64,000 nt of DNA from assembly GCA_023159155.1 (NCBI GenBank), contig JAJNNX010000071.1, positions 62,001 to 126,000 of the forward strand, given 5' to 3'. The notes beneath the pieces are model-generated. The model was given only the letters and a program-made list of their open reading frames with translations, was not told where the DNA came from and made no database searches. This document shows, piece after piece, positions 22,847-37,183 of this stretch. Every line of letters starts with the position of its first letter. Position 1 is the stretch's first letter. This DNA is from Ustulina deusta. Lineage: Eukaryota > Ascomycota > Sordariomycetes > Xylariales > Xylariaceae. A program made the translations under genes and the position numbers.

Positions 22847-24886
22847 CTATTTTAAGCTTACTAATTATTTATTAAGAAGCGTTTAATAAATATATATATT
22901 TTTATTTTGCTATAGTTAGCAAAACATAAATAAACTTTTTTTTTTTAATTATATGCCCGATATAAAAGATTATATATCTTATAATATAAATCTAACCTTA
23001 ATATAACTTTAATAAAACTTTTAACTTTTATATTACTTAAAGGCTAATAACCTATAAAAAACCTAACCTTAAATACTCTTATTCTACCTCTAGTCCTTAA
23101 ACAATTAGAACAACTCTAACCTTTAAGTATAGCTAGCTTTTTATTATTAGATAATTTTAAAAAAAAAATTTTTATAAAAAAAAAAAAATTTAAATATTAA
23201 ACTTTTTTATAAACGTTTTAAGCGAACTAATACCTAAAAAAAAATCTAAAAAAAACAAAAAATTAAAACTTAAAAAAGCAGAATCTAAACTAAAACTAAA
23301 ACAACCTAAAATAAATAATATACTTAGAAATATAGTACTAAATATTATAGCTATACAAGCTTGCAATTTTGCGTTAGTTCTAATAGAACTTTTTTAACAA
23401 ATAAAAAAAATAAAACACTAATTTTCTAATACGCTTATTTTAGCACTTTTAAAAAATAACTATAATTTAATAGTAAAAAGCGCATTTAAAAGCACTAACT
23501 TTAAACTTTTTAGTTTTGCTGCTTTATCTACTTTTTATTTTATTAGTCTATTTTTTAGCGCTTCAAACCTTACTTACGCTAAAAAAGCTAAAATATAAAG
23601 AACTAATCCTAGTAAATTTGTAGGAAATAAAGCCCTATTTAATAACTAGGTTTATAAACTAGCAAAAAAGCTAAATAAAAATATTACTACGTTTTAAACT
23701 AAAAATAACTAATTTTAGTATATTATAAGCTAATTAAAAAAACGTACTGAAAAATTAATAAAAATATATTTTTATTTAACTAAAAAACTATTTAGTAGTA
23801 TTACTAAAATAATCTAAGCTTTATTAGTAGCTTATTATAACTTTAACTAAGCAGCTATTGCTTATAAAATATTTTAAACTTATATATATAGAGCTAATAA
23901 AAATATTAATAAGTTTATTTTTATATTTAATAGTTTAGCTTAGAAATATTAACTTGCTAAGTTATAATAAAAACATAAATTATAGGACTACTTTTATATA
24001 AACCTAAGAAAAAATTTATATAAAGCTTTTATAAATTTAGATATTTTTTATAAATTATTTATTAATAAAATTATTAAATTGGTATATAATACTAAACAAA
24101 CTTATAAAAACTATTAATAAACTAAACTTGCTAGCTTAACTAAACAAAGATCTAACTCAAATAACTAAGCTTTTAATAAACTAGCTTATTAACTTTTAGC
24201 TAATTTTAAAAGTTCTAAAATACTTATTTTAAAATAGTTAAAATAAGCACTAATTATAAAAAAAAAAAAAGCTTATTAAAATAATAAGACCTGCTTTATT
24301 TATAATAAAAAAAAGCACATATTAGTTAACTGCCTTAACTAAAAGCCTAAAGTCTTAGGCGTTCAACCAGCAAAAAAAAGCTATAATAAGAATAGCTCTA
24401 ATAGTTTATTTAATTTAAAAAACAAATAGAACTAATAAAAATCTCTTTATTAGTCTTTTTATTTATTTTAGCTAAAATATATAGCTAAAACAAATTAATT
24501 ATTTTTAAAATATTTACCTAATTATAAATTAATAATATTAAAATAAAAACTTTAGTTTTATATAATATTAGAGCTTATACTTTTTTAATAATTAGCTGCA
24601 AATTTGTATAACAAATCAAGCAATAATTAAAAATAAAAGTAATTTAGCTAGCTAAACTTTAAAAGCTTTATAACTACCCAAGCAAAATAGTTAGCAAAAT
24701 CTATAAATATTTAATATATATTATAAAAATTAATAGTTAATAATTTAAAAACTAAACGTTTTAAGTTATTAATTTTAATTATAATATTATTATTAGTATT
24801 AAATAGTTAATAAAACAAAATGTTTTAATAAAAACCTAAAAATAACAATTAATCTAATTAAATAATTTATTTTTATTAGTTCAATT
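22847..24886 (+). mobile_element. element A internal, first part: leader, gag, zinc knuckle, protease
   Basis: AT-rich leader, then gag frames comparable with F1 at 25,390-26,660. The zinc-knuckle region lies at about 24,285-24,340. The segment stops at CAATT (24,882-24,886), the left TSD of F1, and resumes at 37,184. Confidence 0.85.
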
Positions 24887-25126
24887 TGTAACGGTTAGTA
24901 CAGTCTTGGCAAGACCTATAAGAACTCCAGACCTATAGGGCGATAAGATAGAAGGTCTACGCACGGACTAGCCCATACTTCTGCAGCCACACACATAGAG
25001 TCCATATCTACCCACCTTATAAACTCTAACTTCTTTCCTTCCTTCTTCCTTTCTTTTTTAGCTTAGAGTTTTTGTTTATAGTATTAATAAACTAGCTATA
25101 AAAGCTTTACTTAACTAAACGTAGCA
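24887..25126 (+). repeat. F1 5' LTR
   Basis: 240 bp, TGTAACGGTTAGTACAG to AACGTAGCA; pyrimidine tract about 25,029-25,058. It is among the less mutated LTRs of the family. Confidence 0.9.
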
Positions 25127-26610
25127 CTACTTTAAGCTTACTAATTACTTATTAATAAGCGTTTAATAAAATATATATTTTTTATTTTGCTATAGTTAGC
25201 AAAACATAAATAAACTTCTTTTTTTTAGTTATATATCTAATACTAAAAATTATACATTTTATAACACAAACTTGACTTTAATACAACTACAACAAGATTT
25301 TTAACCTTTATGCTACCCAAAAGCAAACAACCTACAAAAAACCTAACTTTAAATACCTTAATTCTACCCCAGGCACTTAGACAATTAGAACAACTCTAGT
25401 TACAAAATATAACTAGCCTATTACCTTTAGACAATTCTAAGATTTTTACTTCCGTAGAAAAAAAAGAATATTTTATATTAGACTTTTTTATAGATGCTCT
25501 AAGTAAACTAATATTTAAAGAAAAAAACAAAGTATTAGAACATAGAGAAAACAAAGAATTAGGACCTAAAAAAAACAAAAAATTAGGACTTAAAAAAGCA
25601 GAATCTGAACTAGAGCTAGAACAACTTAATATAAGTAACACACCTAGAAATGCAGCAAAAAATATTAAAGCTATACAAGCTTATAATCCTACGTTAGTTC
25701 TAGCAAAACTTTTCTAATAATTAAAAAAAGTAAAACGCCAATCCTTTGCTACGTCTACCCTAGCGCTTTTAAAAAACTATTGCGACTTAACTATAAAAAG
25801 CATATTTAGAAGTACTAACTTCAAACCTTCCAGCTTTATTGCTCTGCCCGTTTTTTAACCCGTTAGCTTACCTATAACTGCTTTAAACCCCTTTTATACT
25901 AAAAAAGCTAAAATGCAAAGAACTAATCCCGGCAAGTTTACAAAAAACAAAAACCTATTTAATAACTAGGTTTATAAACTAGTAAAAAAGTTAAACAAAA
26001 ATATTATTATTTTCTAAACTAAGAATAGTTAATTTTAGTATATTATAGGCTAATTAAAAAAGCGTGCTAAAAAATCTATAAAAATATATTTTTATTTAAC
26101 TAAAAAACTGTTTAGTAGTATTACAAAAATAATTTAAGCTTTATTAATAGTTTATTATAATTCTAACTAAGCAGCTATTATTTATAAAATATTTAGAGCC
26201 TATATATATAAAACAAATAGAAATATTAATAAGTTTATTTTTATATTTAATAGTTTAGCTTAGAAATATTAACTTATAGAATTGCAATAAAAATACAAAC
26301 TATAGGACTATTTTTATATAAACCTAAAAAAAAACTTATACAAGGCTTTTATAAATCTAGATATCCCTTACGAATTATTTACTAATAAGGTTATTAAATT
26401 AATATATAACACTAAGCAAACTTATAAAAATTACTAGCAAACTAAGCCTGCAAGCTTAATTAAAAAAGGATCAAACTTAAGTAATCAAGCTTTTAGCAAA
26501 CCTAACTACTAACCTTTAGCAAACCCTAGAAGTTCTAAAATATCTACTTTAAAACAGTTAAAACAAGCCTTAACTATAAAAAAAAAAAAGCCTATTAGGA
26601 TAATAAAACC

Positions 26611-26652
26611 TGCTTTATTTATAGTAAAAAAAAGCATATATTAATCGATTGC
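26611..26652 (+). pseudogene. F1 gag CCHC zinc-knuckle remnant
   Basis: Fourteen codons read CFIYSKKKHILIDC. This fits CX2CX4HX4C with the second Cys changed to Tyr and the Gly before His to Lys. It marks the end of gag and shows how the nucleic-acid-binding motif was lost. Confidence 0.8.
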
Positions 26653-28307
26653 TTTAACCAAAAACCTAAAGTCTTGGGTGTTTAGCTAGTAAAAAAAACA
26701 TTTAATAAAAACAGCTCAGGTAGTTTATCTAACTTAAAAAACAAATAGGACTAACAAAAATCTTTTTATTAGTCCTCCTACCTATTTTAGCTAAAGTATA
26801 TAATTAAAATAAATTAATTATTTTTAAAATATTTGCTAAATTATAAGTTAATAATATTAAAATAAAAACTTTAGCTTTATATAATATTAGAGCCTATATC
26901 TCTTTAATAATTAGCTACAAATTTATACAATAAGTCAAGCAACAGCTAAAAACAAAAATAGTCCGTCTAGCAGAACTTCAAAAACTCCGCAACTACTATA
27001 GTAAAGTAGTCAGCGAAGTCTGCAAATATTTAATATATATAATAAAAATCAACAATTAACAGTTCAAAAACTAAATGTTTTGAATTACTAACCTCGGTTA
27101 TAACGTTATTATTAATATTAAATAGTTAATAAAGCAAAATATTCTAATAAAGATTTAAAAACAATAACTAATCTGGCCAAATAATTTACCTCTATTAGTT
27201 TAGTTCTTCCTTATAATTACAATTAAACTACTTAGTTATAAATAATAAATTATAAACCTAGAAATACAAAAAGATACCAACCAATACAATCAAACATTAA
27301 AAAAATATTATTAAATATTAAAACAATTTTTTAGAACTAAAATAATTATTCCAAGTACAACTAAGACTAAAAAAATATAAAAAAAACCTAGAACTTCTAA
27401 ACCTAAAACAAAAAAGGTCCGTATAATAATTTTTAAAAAAAAAAAAAACCAAACTATTATTAAAAAAATTCTGCAAAACCTTTAGAACTACTTTTACTAG
27501 AACAAGTAAAAATAGTTAGCCAAAAGGACTCTATAAGAACCTATCGCAATTAAGTTTGTAATAACCAAAAATAATAATACTAAGCTACTTAAAAAAAACT
27601 CAAAAGTGATTAATACTTTATAAAAAAAGTAAACTTAAATTAACTAAATAGTACTATAAAAAACTTTCGATAGTAAACCTATTCTATTTCCAAAAAAAAA
27701 AAACCTTAAACATATAGAGTTAATACAAAATCTTTTGCTTTTTCAACTATTATACCTAAAAAAGTTCTTTTTAAAAAAAAAATCTAAAACCTTGCTACTA
27801 TTACAACTAGGGTTTAATATAGTGCTAGAACCTAACAGTAAAAAACATGCCTTAAAACCCTACTAATACTAAACACCCGTATAGTTTATTTCTTTTAAAA
27901 AAAAGTTCATAAACAAGCTATTAGTTATAGACTTTATTAAATAAAGCATAAACTTAAACGCTACATTTGTTTTGTTTATACTTAAACTTAGGTCAACCAA
28001 ACACAAATTTATAATTAATTACTAATAAAGAAATATATACTTAAAAAATAGAATTGTGCTAGCTTTAGATATTAGTAGTACTATATTCAATTGTTATAAT
28101 ACAACCTGTTTTGTAAAACTAGATATTATTAAAGCTTTTTATTAATTACTGCTAACCTTAAAATTACGCTACTTTACCTTTTTTTAAACTTGTAAAGGAG
28201 TATTTTAATAAAAAGTTTTACTATTCGGTTTAAAAGTAGGACCTATATAGTAGCAAGTTTTTATTAACGTATAAATCTAAAAATTTCTAAATAAATTCGC
28301 AAGCGCT

Positions 28308-28334
28308 TACGCAAATAATATTCTGATCTATTCT
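28308..28334 (+). pseudogene. F1 reverse transcriptase catalytic box remnant
   Basis: The frame reads YANNILIYS where Gypsy RTs carry YxDDILIYS. Both catalytic Asp codons became Asn (GAT to AAT). Confidence 0.85.
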
Positions 28335-30485
28335 AAAACCAAAAAATAGTACTAGACCTATTACAAAAAAATAATCTATTATTTATATTAAGCCGGGTGC
28401 TAAAAAAATATTAAAAAGTTTTATTTTAATATGCCTATTATTAATTATTTAAAAATAGTTATAAAAACTAGAATAAAAATTAAAATTGATTTTGCTAAAA
28501 TCTAAGCAATTCTAAATTAAGATTTTAATAATTTTAAAAGCACTAAATTAATTTGGTTATTTTTTAGGCTTTATAACTATGTTTATATGTTCACCTACTA
28601 TGCTAGTAAAATAGCTACCCTTTTAAATTAACTATTAAAAAAAAATAAACTATTTATAATAGGACTAGAACAAAAATAAGCTTTTGAATATATAAAACTA
28701 TTAGTATATAAAGCTTTAGTTCTAGCTTTTTTTAAGCCCGGCCAACCAATACAAGTAAAAATAAATGCCTTACATAATGCAATAAAAAAAGTTATCTAGC
28801 AATAATAAGAAAATACAACCTAAAAACCTATAAAATACTTCTTTAAAATAATAATATTAACTAAGCAAGCCTACCCGATTTAAAACCAGGAACTTTTAAT
28901 AGTAATATAGACTTTAGAATACTATTACTTAAAATTTCTAAGAACCAAATTCTTTGTAGTAACTAATTATTAAGCTTTATTATACTTTTTAAATAAATAG
29001 ATCTTATTAATACAACAAGTCTGCTAAGCTAACTTTTTGTCAAACTTTAATATTATTTTTTAGTACTAACTAAAACAAAAAAACGTAGTAGCTAATACTT
29101 TATTAAAAAAAATAGCAAAGCTCCCTATAATAAAAGCTAAAAAAGCTAAAAAAAAAATAATAGTACTAGTCCTTTTTAATAAAATACTAGGTCCTATATT
29201 AATTATAGATATTCTGCCTAATACCTCCCAAAAAGCCAACCTAGTAAACCTAATTAAACAGAAGAACTAACTATAAAAACTAAAAAATAAAAACAAAAAG
29301 CTATATATATTTAAGGTTACCTTGGATAGAACTATTTTTTTTTATATAGCCCTAATTTAAAAAGTTTATATACTCCTAATTATTACATATTAAAGCTAGT
29401 ATAAAACAATTAAAATATTAGAACAAAAATACTATTAGTTTTATTTAAGATATAATTATAAATAATACGTATATAATTGCTATAATTATAAAAAAAATAA
29501 AATATTGCAAGACAAAACTTCTAGCTTCTTTTACCTATTATTTATACTATCTATAATATAGCAATATATAATAATAAACAATAAAAACATACTATTTGAC
29601 CAATAGGGTTATAACTACGTATAAGTATTTATAAATAAGTTTAGCTGCTTAATTATAACTTTACTTAGCAAAAAGACCAATACTGCAGAGTTACTAGCTA
29701 TACAATACTATAGGAGTTTATATAAATTTTTAGGTATACTAGACATATAGATATTAGATAACATAGAACTATTTATTTCTAAGTTTATAGCAATAATTAA
29801 TAGTTTTATAAGTACTAAGTACCGCTTTAGCAGCGCTTATTATCCTTAGACCTAAGAAGCAATAGAATTAACTAATTAAGAACTAGATTAATAATTCTGT
29901 TTCTATATTAATAAATACTAAAATAACTAAAATATTTACCTCCCTGCTTTAGACTTTGCGCACAATTCCTTATAGTATTTATTAATTAATACATTACTAC
30001 TAAAAGTAGCAATAGGAGTAGACACACAAAACCCTTTAATAGTAAACCTTAATAAAACAGTTATAAATTCTAATACTAAGCAATAAATACTCGAGTTAAT
30101 CTATTAAACTTAAAACGTTTAAAAAATAGCATACAAAGCTGCAACCTTTACATAAAAACAACATAAGCTACAAACTAACAAAAAAAAATATCTAGTAAAC
30201 TTTAAAGTAAAAAATAAGGTTTTTTAAAAAAAAAAGAGTTTTATAACGCAAGTACTAACTACTAGATTAGACTCGCAATTAGTTAGCCCTTTTAAAATCC
30301 TAAAAAAACAAAAATTTAGTTACGTTTTTAACTTGCTTAACTTTTACATAATAAAAAACCTATTCTACGCCAACCAACTGCAAAAAGCGAGCGATAACTC
30401 TCTACTTTAGCAAATTTAGTTACTACCCCTAGCTAAAGATATTAATAGCAAAGCAGAATTTAAAATCGAACAAGTCAAACAATCA

Positions 30486-30635
30486 AAAATATACAAAAGA
30501 AATAAAGAACTGCAATACTAAGTTACCTAGAAAGGCTATAATCTTAACAATACTTAGTACGTAGCTTAGAATTTTAAAAACGCGCCAGTTAAGCTCAACC
30601 AATTCTATAAAACTTATAAAAAAGCCCCCGGACCC
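30486..30635 (+). pseudogene. F1 chromodomain remnant
   Basis: The frame reads KELQY, stop, VT, stop, KGYNLNNT, stop, YVA, stop, NFKNAPVKLNQFYKTYKKAPGPP. Stops sit at conserved Gln and Trp positions (QYxVxWxGY...TWE), as expected if CAA/CAG and TGG became TAA/TAG. This identifies the family as a chromovirus. Confidence 0.8.
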
Positions 30636-30637
30636 CC

Positions 30638-30877
30638 TGCCACGCTCAGTCAAGTAAAGCTTCCATAGCTAGTTTATTAATACTATGGACGAAAACTCTA
30701 AGCTAAAAAAGAAAGGAAGAAGGAAGGAAGGAAGTCAGAGTTTATAGGGTAAGTAGATATGGACTTTATGTGTGTGGCTGCAGAGGTATAAGCTGGTCCA
30801 TACGTAAACCTTCTATCTTATCGCCCTGTAGGTCTGGAGTCCTTGCAGGTCTTGCCAAAACTGTACTAACTATCACA
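30638..30877 (-). repeat. R 3' LTR
   Basis: Plus strand TGCCACGCTCAGTCAAG to TAACTATCACA, 240 bp. Confidence 0.9.
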
Positions 30878-33800
30878 CTACCCCTTTCTAAAACCAAAAG
30901 TTCAAACATAGTCTTAACTTAAGGTTACTAATAACAGTAGGTTTATATAGCCTTTCCATAGCATACTGCTTTATTATTATTCTTATAATTGCTTGCAAAT
31001 TTGTTGGCTACTGCTGCACATATCTATTCCTGTAGTCTTATAAGGGGTCCAGGGGCTTTTTTATAAGTTTTATAGAATTAGTCAAGCTTAACTAGCGCGT
31101 TTTTAAAATTCTAAGCTGCATACTAAGTATTGTTAGAATTACAGCCTTTTTAAGCAACTTAATATTATAGTTCTTTATTTCTTTTATATATTTTTAATTG
31201 TTTAACTTATTTGACTTCAAATTCTGCTTCGCTATTAATATCTTTAGCCGGGAGCAATAACTAAATTTGCTAAAATAAAAAATTATTGCTTGTTTTTTAT
31301 AATCGGTCGGCGTAGAACAGGTTTTTTATTATATAAGAGTTAAACAAATCGAAAATATAGCTAAATTTTTGTTTTTTTAAGGTTTTAAAAGAGCTAACTA
31401 ATTGCAAGTCTAATCTAGTAGTTAGTACTTACGTTATAAAACCTTTCTTTTTTAAAAAGACTTTATCTCTTATTTTAAAGTCTACTAGACGTTTTTTCTT
31501 ATTAGCTTGTAGCTTATATTGTTTCTACATAAAAATTACGGCTTTATATACCATTTTTTAAACGTTTTAAGTTTAACAAATCAACTCGAATGCCTATTGC
31601 TTAATATTAAAATTTACAATTGCTTTACCAAGGTCTATTATTAAAAGGTTTTATACGTCCATTCCCATTGCTACCTTTAGTAGTAACATATTAATTAATA
31701 AATATTATAAAGAATTGTATGCAAAGTCTAAAGCAAAAAAGTAAATATTTTAGTTGTTTTAGTACTTATTAATATAAAAACAAAATTATTAATCTAGTTC
31801 TTAATTAATTAATTCTACTACTTCCTAGGTCTAAAGATAATAAACGCTACTAAAGTAGTACTTAATACTTATAAAATTATTAATTATTGCTATAAACTTA
31901 GAAATAAATAGTCCTGTATTATTTAATATTTATACGTTTAGTATATTTAAAAATTTATATAAACTCTTATAGTATTGTATAACTAATGACTCTGTAGTAT
32001 TGGTCTTTTTACCGGGTAAAGTTACAATTAAGCAGCTGAACTTATTTATAAACACTTATATATAGTTGTAACCCTATTAGTTAGGTAGCATGTTTTTACT
32101 ATCTATTACTACATATTACTATATTATAAATAGTATAAATAACAGGTAAAAAAAGCCAAAAGTTTTATTTTGCAATATCTTATTTTTTTTGTAGTTATAG
32201 CAATTATATATATACTATTTATAATTACGTCTTAAGTAAGGCTAGTAATATTCTTGTTTTAATATTTTGATTGTTTTATGCTAGCTTTGGTGTATAATAA
32301 TTAAAAGCATATAAGCTTTTTAAATTAAGGCGGTACAGAAAAAGATAGTTCTATCTAGGGTAACCTTAGGTATATATAGCTTTTTGTCTTTATTTTTTAG
32401 TTTTTATAATTAGTTCTTTTATTTAATTAAGTTTATTAGGTTGGCTTTTTAAAAAGTGTTAGGCAAAATGTTTATAGTTAATATAAGATCTAATATTTTG
32501 TTAAAAAAAACTAATATTATTGTTCTTTTTTTAGTTTTTCTAGCTTTTATTATGGGAAGCTTTGCTATTTTTTTTAATAAAGCATTAGCTACTATATTTT
32601 TTTATTTTAGTTAGTACTAAAAAATAATATTAAAGTTTAATAAAAAGTTGGCCTAGTAAACTTGTTATATTAATAAGATCTATTTACTTAAAAAGTATAA
32701 TAAAGCTTAATAATTAGTTATTATAAAGAATTTAGTTCTTAGAAGTTCTAGGTAGTAGTATTCTAAAATCTATATTATTACTAGAAGTTCCTGGTTTTAA
32801 ATCGGGTAAGCTTACTTAATTAGTATTATTGTTTTAAAAAAATACTTTATAAGTTTCTAGGTTGTATCTTTTTATTGTTGCTAAATAATTTTTCTTATTG
32901 CATTATATAAGGCATCTGTTTCTACTTGTATTGGTTGGCCAGGCCTAAAAAAAGCTAGAACTAGGGTTTTATATACTAATAGGTTTATATATTCGAAAGT
33001 TTGTTTTTGTTCTAGTCCTATTATAAATAGCTTGTCTTTTTTTAGTAGTTAATTTAAAAAAGCAGTTATTTTACTAGTATAGTAGGTAAACATATAAACG
33101 TAGTTATAAAGCCTAAAGAACAACCGAATTAATTTAGTACTTTTAAGATTATTAAAGTCCTAATCTAGAATTGCTTAGATCCTAGCAGGGTTAATCTTAA
33201 TTTTTATTTTAGCTTTTATAACTATTTCTAAGTAATTAATAATAGGCGTATTAAAACAAGACTTTCTAATGTCTTTTTAGCACCCGGCTTAATATAAACA
33301 ATAGATTATTTTTTTGTAATAGGTCTAGTGCTATTTTTTAGTTTTAGAATAAATCAGAATATTATCTATATAAACGCTTGTAAATTTATTTAAAAGTTTT
33401 TAGATTTATGCGTTAATAAAAGCTTGCTACTATGTAGGTCCTATTTTTAGACCGAATAGTAAGACTTTTTATTGAAATACTTCCTTATAGGTTCGGAAAG
33501 AGGTAAAGTAGCATGATTTTAAGGTTAGCAGTAATTAATAAAAAGCTTTAATAATGTCCAGCTTTACAAAATAGGTCGCATTGCAATAATTAAATATAGT
33601 ACTACTAATATCTAAAGCTAGTACAATTTTATTTTTTAAATATATATTTTTTTATTAGTAATTAATTATAAATTTATATTTAGTTAACCTAAGTTTAGGT
33701 ATAAACAAAACAGATATAACGTCTAAGTTTATACTTTATTTAATAAAGTCTATAGCTAGTAGCTTGTTTACGAACTCTTTTTTGAAAAAAATAAACTGTA

Positions 33801-36530
33801 CAAGTGTTTAATATTAGTAAAGTTCTAAGGCATATTCTTTGCTATTAAATTCCAGTACTACATTGAACTTTGGTTATAATAGTAGCAAAGTTTTAGATTT
33901 CTTTTTTAAAAAAAACCTTTCTAGGTATAATAATTAAAAAGGCAAAAAACTTTGTATTAACTCTATATATTTAAGGTTTTTTTTTTTTAGGAATAAAATA
34001 GGTTTACTATCGAAAGTCTTTTATAGTACTACTTAATTAATTTAAGTCTATTTTTTTTATAAAATACTAATCATTTTTGAGTTTTTTCTAAGTAATTTAG
34101 TATTATTATTTTTAGTTGTTATAAACTTAATTGCAATAAGCTCTTATAAAGTCTTTTTAGCTAACTATTCCTACTTGTTCTAGTAAAGGTGGTTCTAAAA
34201 GTTTTGTAGAATTTTTTTGATAGCGGTTTAGTTTTCTTCTTTTTTAAGGGTTACTATACAGACCCTTTTTGTCTTAGGTTTAGAAGTCCTAGGTTTCTTT
34301 TATGTTTTTTTAGTTTTGGTTATACCTAAAATAATTGTTTTAGTTCTAAAGGGTTGTTTTAATATTTAATAATATTTTTCTAATGCTTAATTGCGTTGGT
34401 TGGTATTTTTTTATATTTCTAGGTCTATAATTTGTTATTTGTAGCTAAGTAGTTTAACTATAATTGTAAGAGAGAACTGAACTAATAAAGGTAAATTATC
34501 CAGCTAGATTAGCTATTATTTTCAAGTTTTTATTAAAACATTTTGCTTTACTAACTATTTAATACTAATAATAACATTATAACCAAGGTTAATAACCTAG
34601 AACGTTTAGTCCTTAAACTATTAACTATTAATTTCTATTATATATATTAAGTATTTATAGACTTTACCGACTACCTTACTATAATAGTTGCAAAATTTTT
34701 AAAGTTTTGCTAGACGGACCAATTCTGCTTTCAGCTATTGCTTAACTTATTACACAAATTTATAGCTAATTATGAAAAAAATATAAGCTCTAATATTATA
34801 TAAGGCTAAAGTTTCTATTCTAATACTATTAACTTATAACTTAGCAAATATTTTAAAGGTAATTGATTTATTTTAGCTATATATTTTAGCTAAAGTAAAT
34901 AAAAGGACTAACAAGAAAACTTCTGTTAGTCCTACTTGTTTTCCGAGTCGGATAAACTACCCGAGCTATTTTTATTAAGTACTTTTTTTGCTAGCTAAAC
35001 ACCCGAAACCTTAGGTTTTTAGTTAAAGCAATTAATTAATATATGCCCTTTTTTACTACAAATAAAGCAGGTCTTATTATCTTAATAAGCTTTCTTTTTT
35101 TTATAATTAAGGCCTATTTTAATTATTTCGAAATAAATATTTTAAAACCTCTAAAGTTTGCTAAAAGTTAGTAGTTAGGTTTGCTAAAAGCTTAATTATT
35201 TAAGTTCGATCCCCTTTTAGTTAAGCTCGCAAGTTTAGTTTGCTAGCAATTCTTATAAGCTTGTTTAATATTATATATTAATTTAATAACTTTATTAATA
35301 AACAATTTATAAAAAATATCTAGATCTATAAAAGCTTTATATAAGTCCTTTCCTAAGTTTATATAAAAATAGTCCTATAGTTTATGCTTTTATTGCAATT
35401 CTACAAGTTAATACTTCTAGGCTAAGCTATTAAATATAAAAATAAACTTATTAATATCTCTACTTGTTCTATATATATAGGTTCTAAATATTTTATAAGC
35501 AGTAGCTGCTTGGTTAGAATTATAGTAAGCTACTAACAAAGCTTAGATTATTTCTGCAATACTACTAAACGGTTTTTTAGTTAAATAAAAGCATATTTTT
35601 ACAGATTTTTTAGTACGCCTTTCCAATTAGCCTATAATATACCGAAATTAGCTATTCTTAGTTCAGAAAGTAGTAATATTTTTATTTAATTTTCCTGCTA
35701 ATTTATAAACCCAATTATTAAACAGATTTTTGTTTCCTGCAAACTTGCCAAGATTAGTTCTTTATACTCTAGCTTTTTTAATATAAAAAGGGTTTAAAGC
35801 AGTTATAAGTAAACTAACAAGTCGAAAAGCAAACAAAGCAGCAAGGCTAAAAGGTTTAAAGTTAGTACCTCTAAATACGCTTTTTATAGTTAAGTCGCAA
35901 TAGTTTCTTAAGAGCGCTAGGGTAAACGTAGCAAAAAATTAGCGCTCTACTTCTTTTAGTTGTTAAAAAAGTTCTACTAGAACTAACGCAAAATCGCAAG
36001 CCTGCATAGCTCCGATATTTTCCGCTATATTTCTAAGTATATTATTTATACTAGATTGTTCTAGCTCTAGTTCAGATTTCGCTTCTTTAGGTTCTAATTT
36101 TTTATCTTCTTTAGGTCCTAATTCTTTGTTTTCTTTTTTAAGTATTGGTTTACCTAGGGCGTTTGCAAAAAAGTCTAGTATAAAATATTCTTTTTTTTCT
36201 ATAAAAATAAAAATCTTAGGATTATCTGAAAATAATAAGCTAGTTATACTTTATAACTAGAGTTGTTCTAATCGTTTAGGTGCTTAGGGTAGAATTAGGG
36301 TGTTCAAAGTTAGGTTTCCTACAGGTTGTTTGCTTTTAAGTAGTATAAGGGTCGAAAGTCTTATTATAATTATATTAAAGTCAAGTTTATATTATAAAAT
36401 GTGCAATTTTTAGTGTTAGGCATACAACTAAAAAAAAAAAAGTTTATTTATGTTTTACTAACTATAGCAAAATAAAAAATATATATTTTATTAAACGCTT
36501 ATTAATAAATAATTAGTAAGCTTAAAGTAG

Positions 36531-36768
36531 TGCCACGCTTAATTAAGTAAAGCTTCTATAGCTAGTTTATTAATACTATAAACAAAGATTTTAAGCTAAA
36601 AAAAAAAAAAAAAGAAAGAAAAAAATCAGAGTTTATAAGGTAAGTAAATATGGACTCTATATGTGTGGCTATAGAAGTATGGGCTGGTCCGTGCGTAGAC
36701 CTTTTATTTTATCGCCCTATGGGTCTGGAGTCCTTACAGGTTTCGCCAAGACTGTACTAACTATCACA
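36531..36768 (-). repeat. R 5' LTR
   Basis: Plus strand TGCCACGCTTAATTAAG to TAACTATCACA, 238 bp; near-identical partner of the 3' LTR. Confidence 0.9.
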
Positions 36769-36938
36769 CCCCCTATAAGACTACAGGAATAGATACATAT
36801 AGCAGTAGCTAACAAATTTACAAGCGATTACAAAAATAATAATAAAGCAGTACGCCATAGAAAGGCTATACGAACCTGCTATTATTAGTAACCTTAAGTT
36901 AAAATTGTGTCTGAACTTTCGGTTTTAGAAAGGGGTAG

Positions 36939-37178
36939 TGTAACGGTTAGTACAATCTTGGCGAAACCTATAAAAATTCCAAACCTATAGGGCGATAAAA
37001 TAAAAAGTCTACGTACGGACTAGCCTATATTTCTGCAGTTATATACACAGAGTTTATATTTACTTACCCTGTAAACTCTGACTTTTTTCCTTTCTTTTTC
37101 TTTTTTTTTTTAGTTTAGAGTCTTTGTTTATAGTATTAATAAACTAGCTATAGAAGCTTTACTTGACTGAGTGTGGCA
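36939..37178 (+). repeat. F1 3' LTR
   Basis: TGTAACGGTTAGTACAA to GAGTGTGGCA, 240 bp. It follows the 165-bp remainder of the F1 3' untranslated region left after the R insertion. Confidence 0.9.
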
Positions 37179-37183
37179 TAATT

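Larger units (their letters stand above)
30638..36768 (-). mobile_element. element R: full-length chromovirus on the minus strand, 6,131 bp
   Basis: LTRs at 30,638-30,877 (3') and 36,531-36,768 (5'). It is flanked by CCCCC on both sides (30,633-30,637 and 36,769-36,773). It is inserted in the 3' untranslated region of F1, right after the APGPP codons. On the minus strand the RT box at 33,372-33,361 reads YIDN, so only one of the two catalytic Asp codons is mutated. This fits R being the youngest Gypsy layer. Chromodomain frames lie near 31,180-31,030 and gag near 36,200-35,000. Stops in all domains leave no product. Confidence 0.9.
24887..37178 (+). mobile_element. element F1: full-length chromovirus holding nested element R
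   Basis: LTRs at 24,887-25,126 and 36,939-37,178 (240 bp each, TGTAACGG...TGTGGCA). Internal DNA is 25,127-30,637 plus 36,774-36,938, about 5.7 kb. Flanks are CAATT and TAATT (24,882-24,886 and 37,179-37,183), a 5-bp TSD with one C-to-T change. Order: gag, CCHC knuckle (26,611-26,652), RT (YANN box, 28,308-28,319), RNase H (about 28,732-28,800), integrase, GPF/Y (about 30,240-30,300) and chromodomain (30,486-30,635). Chromodomains in these elements bind methylated histone H3 and target heterochromatin. All frames have stops, but fewer than in A, B or D. Confidence 0.9.

Noticed and set aside
25396..25641. Ser-rich minus-strand frame in element F1
   Set aside because: Antisense of the F1 gag coding strand, which itself shows Lys/Glu-rich gag sequence.
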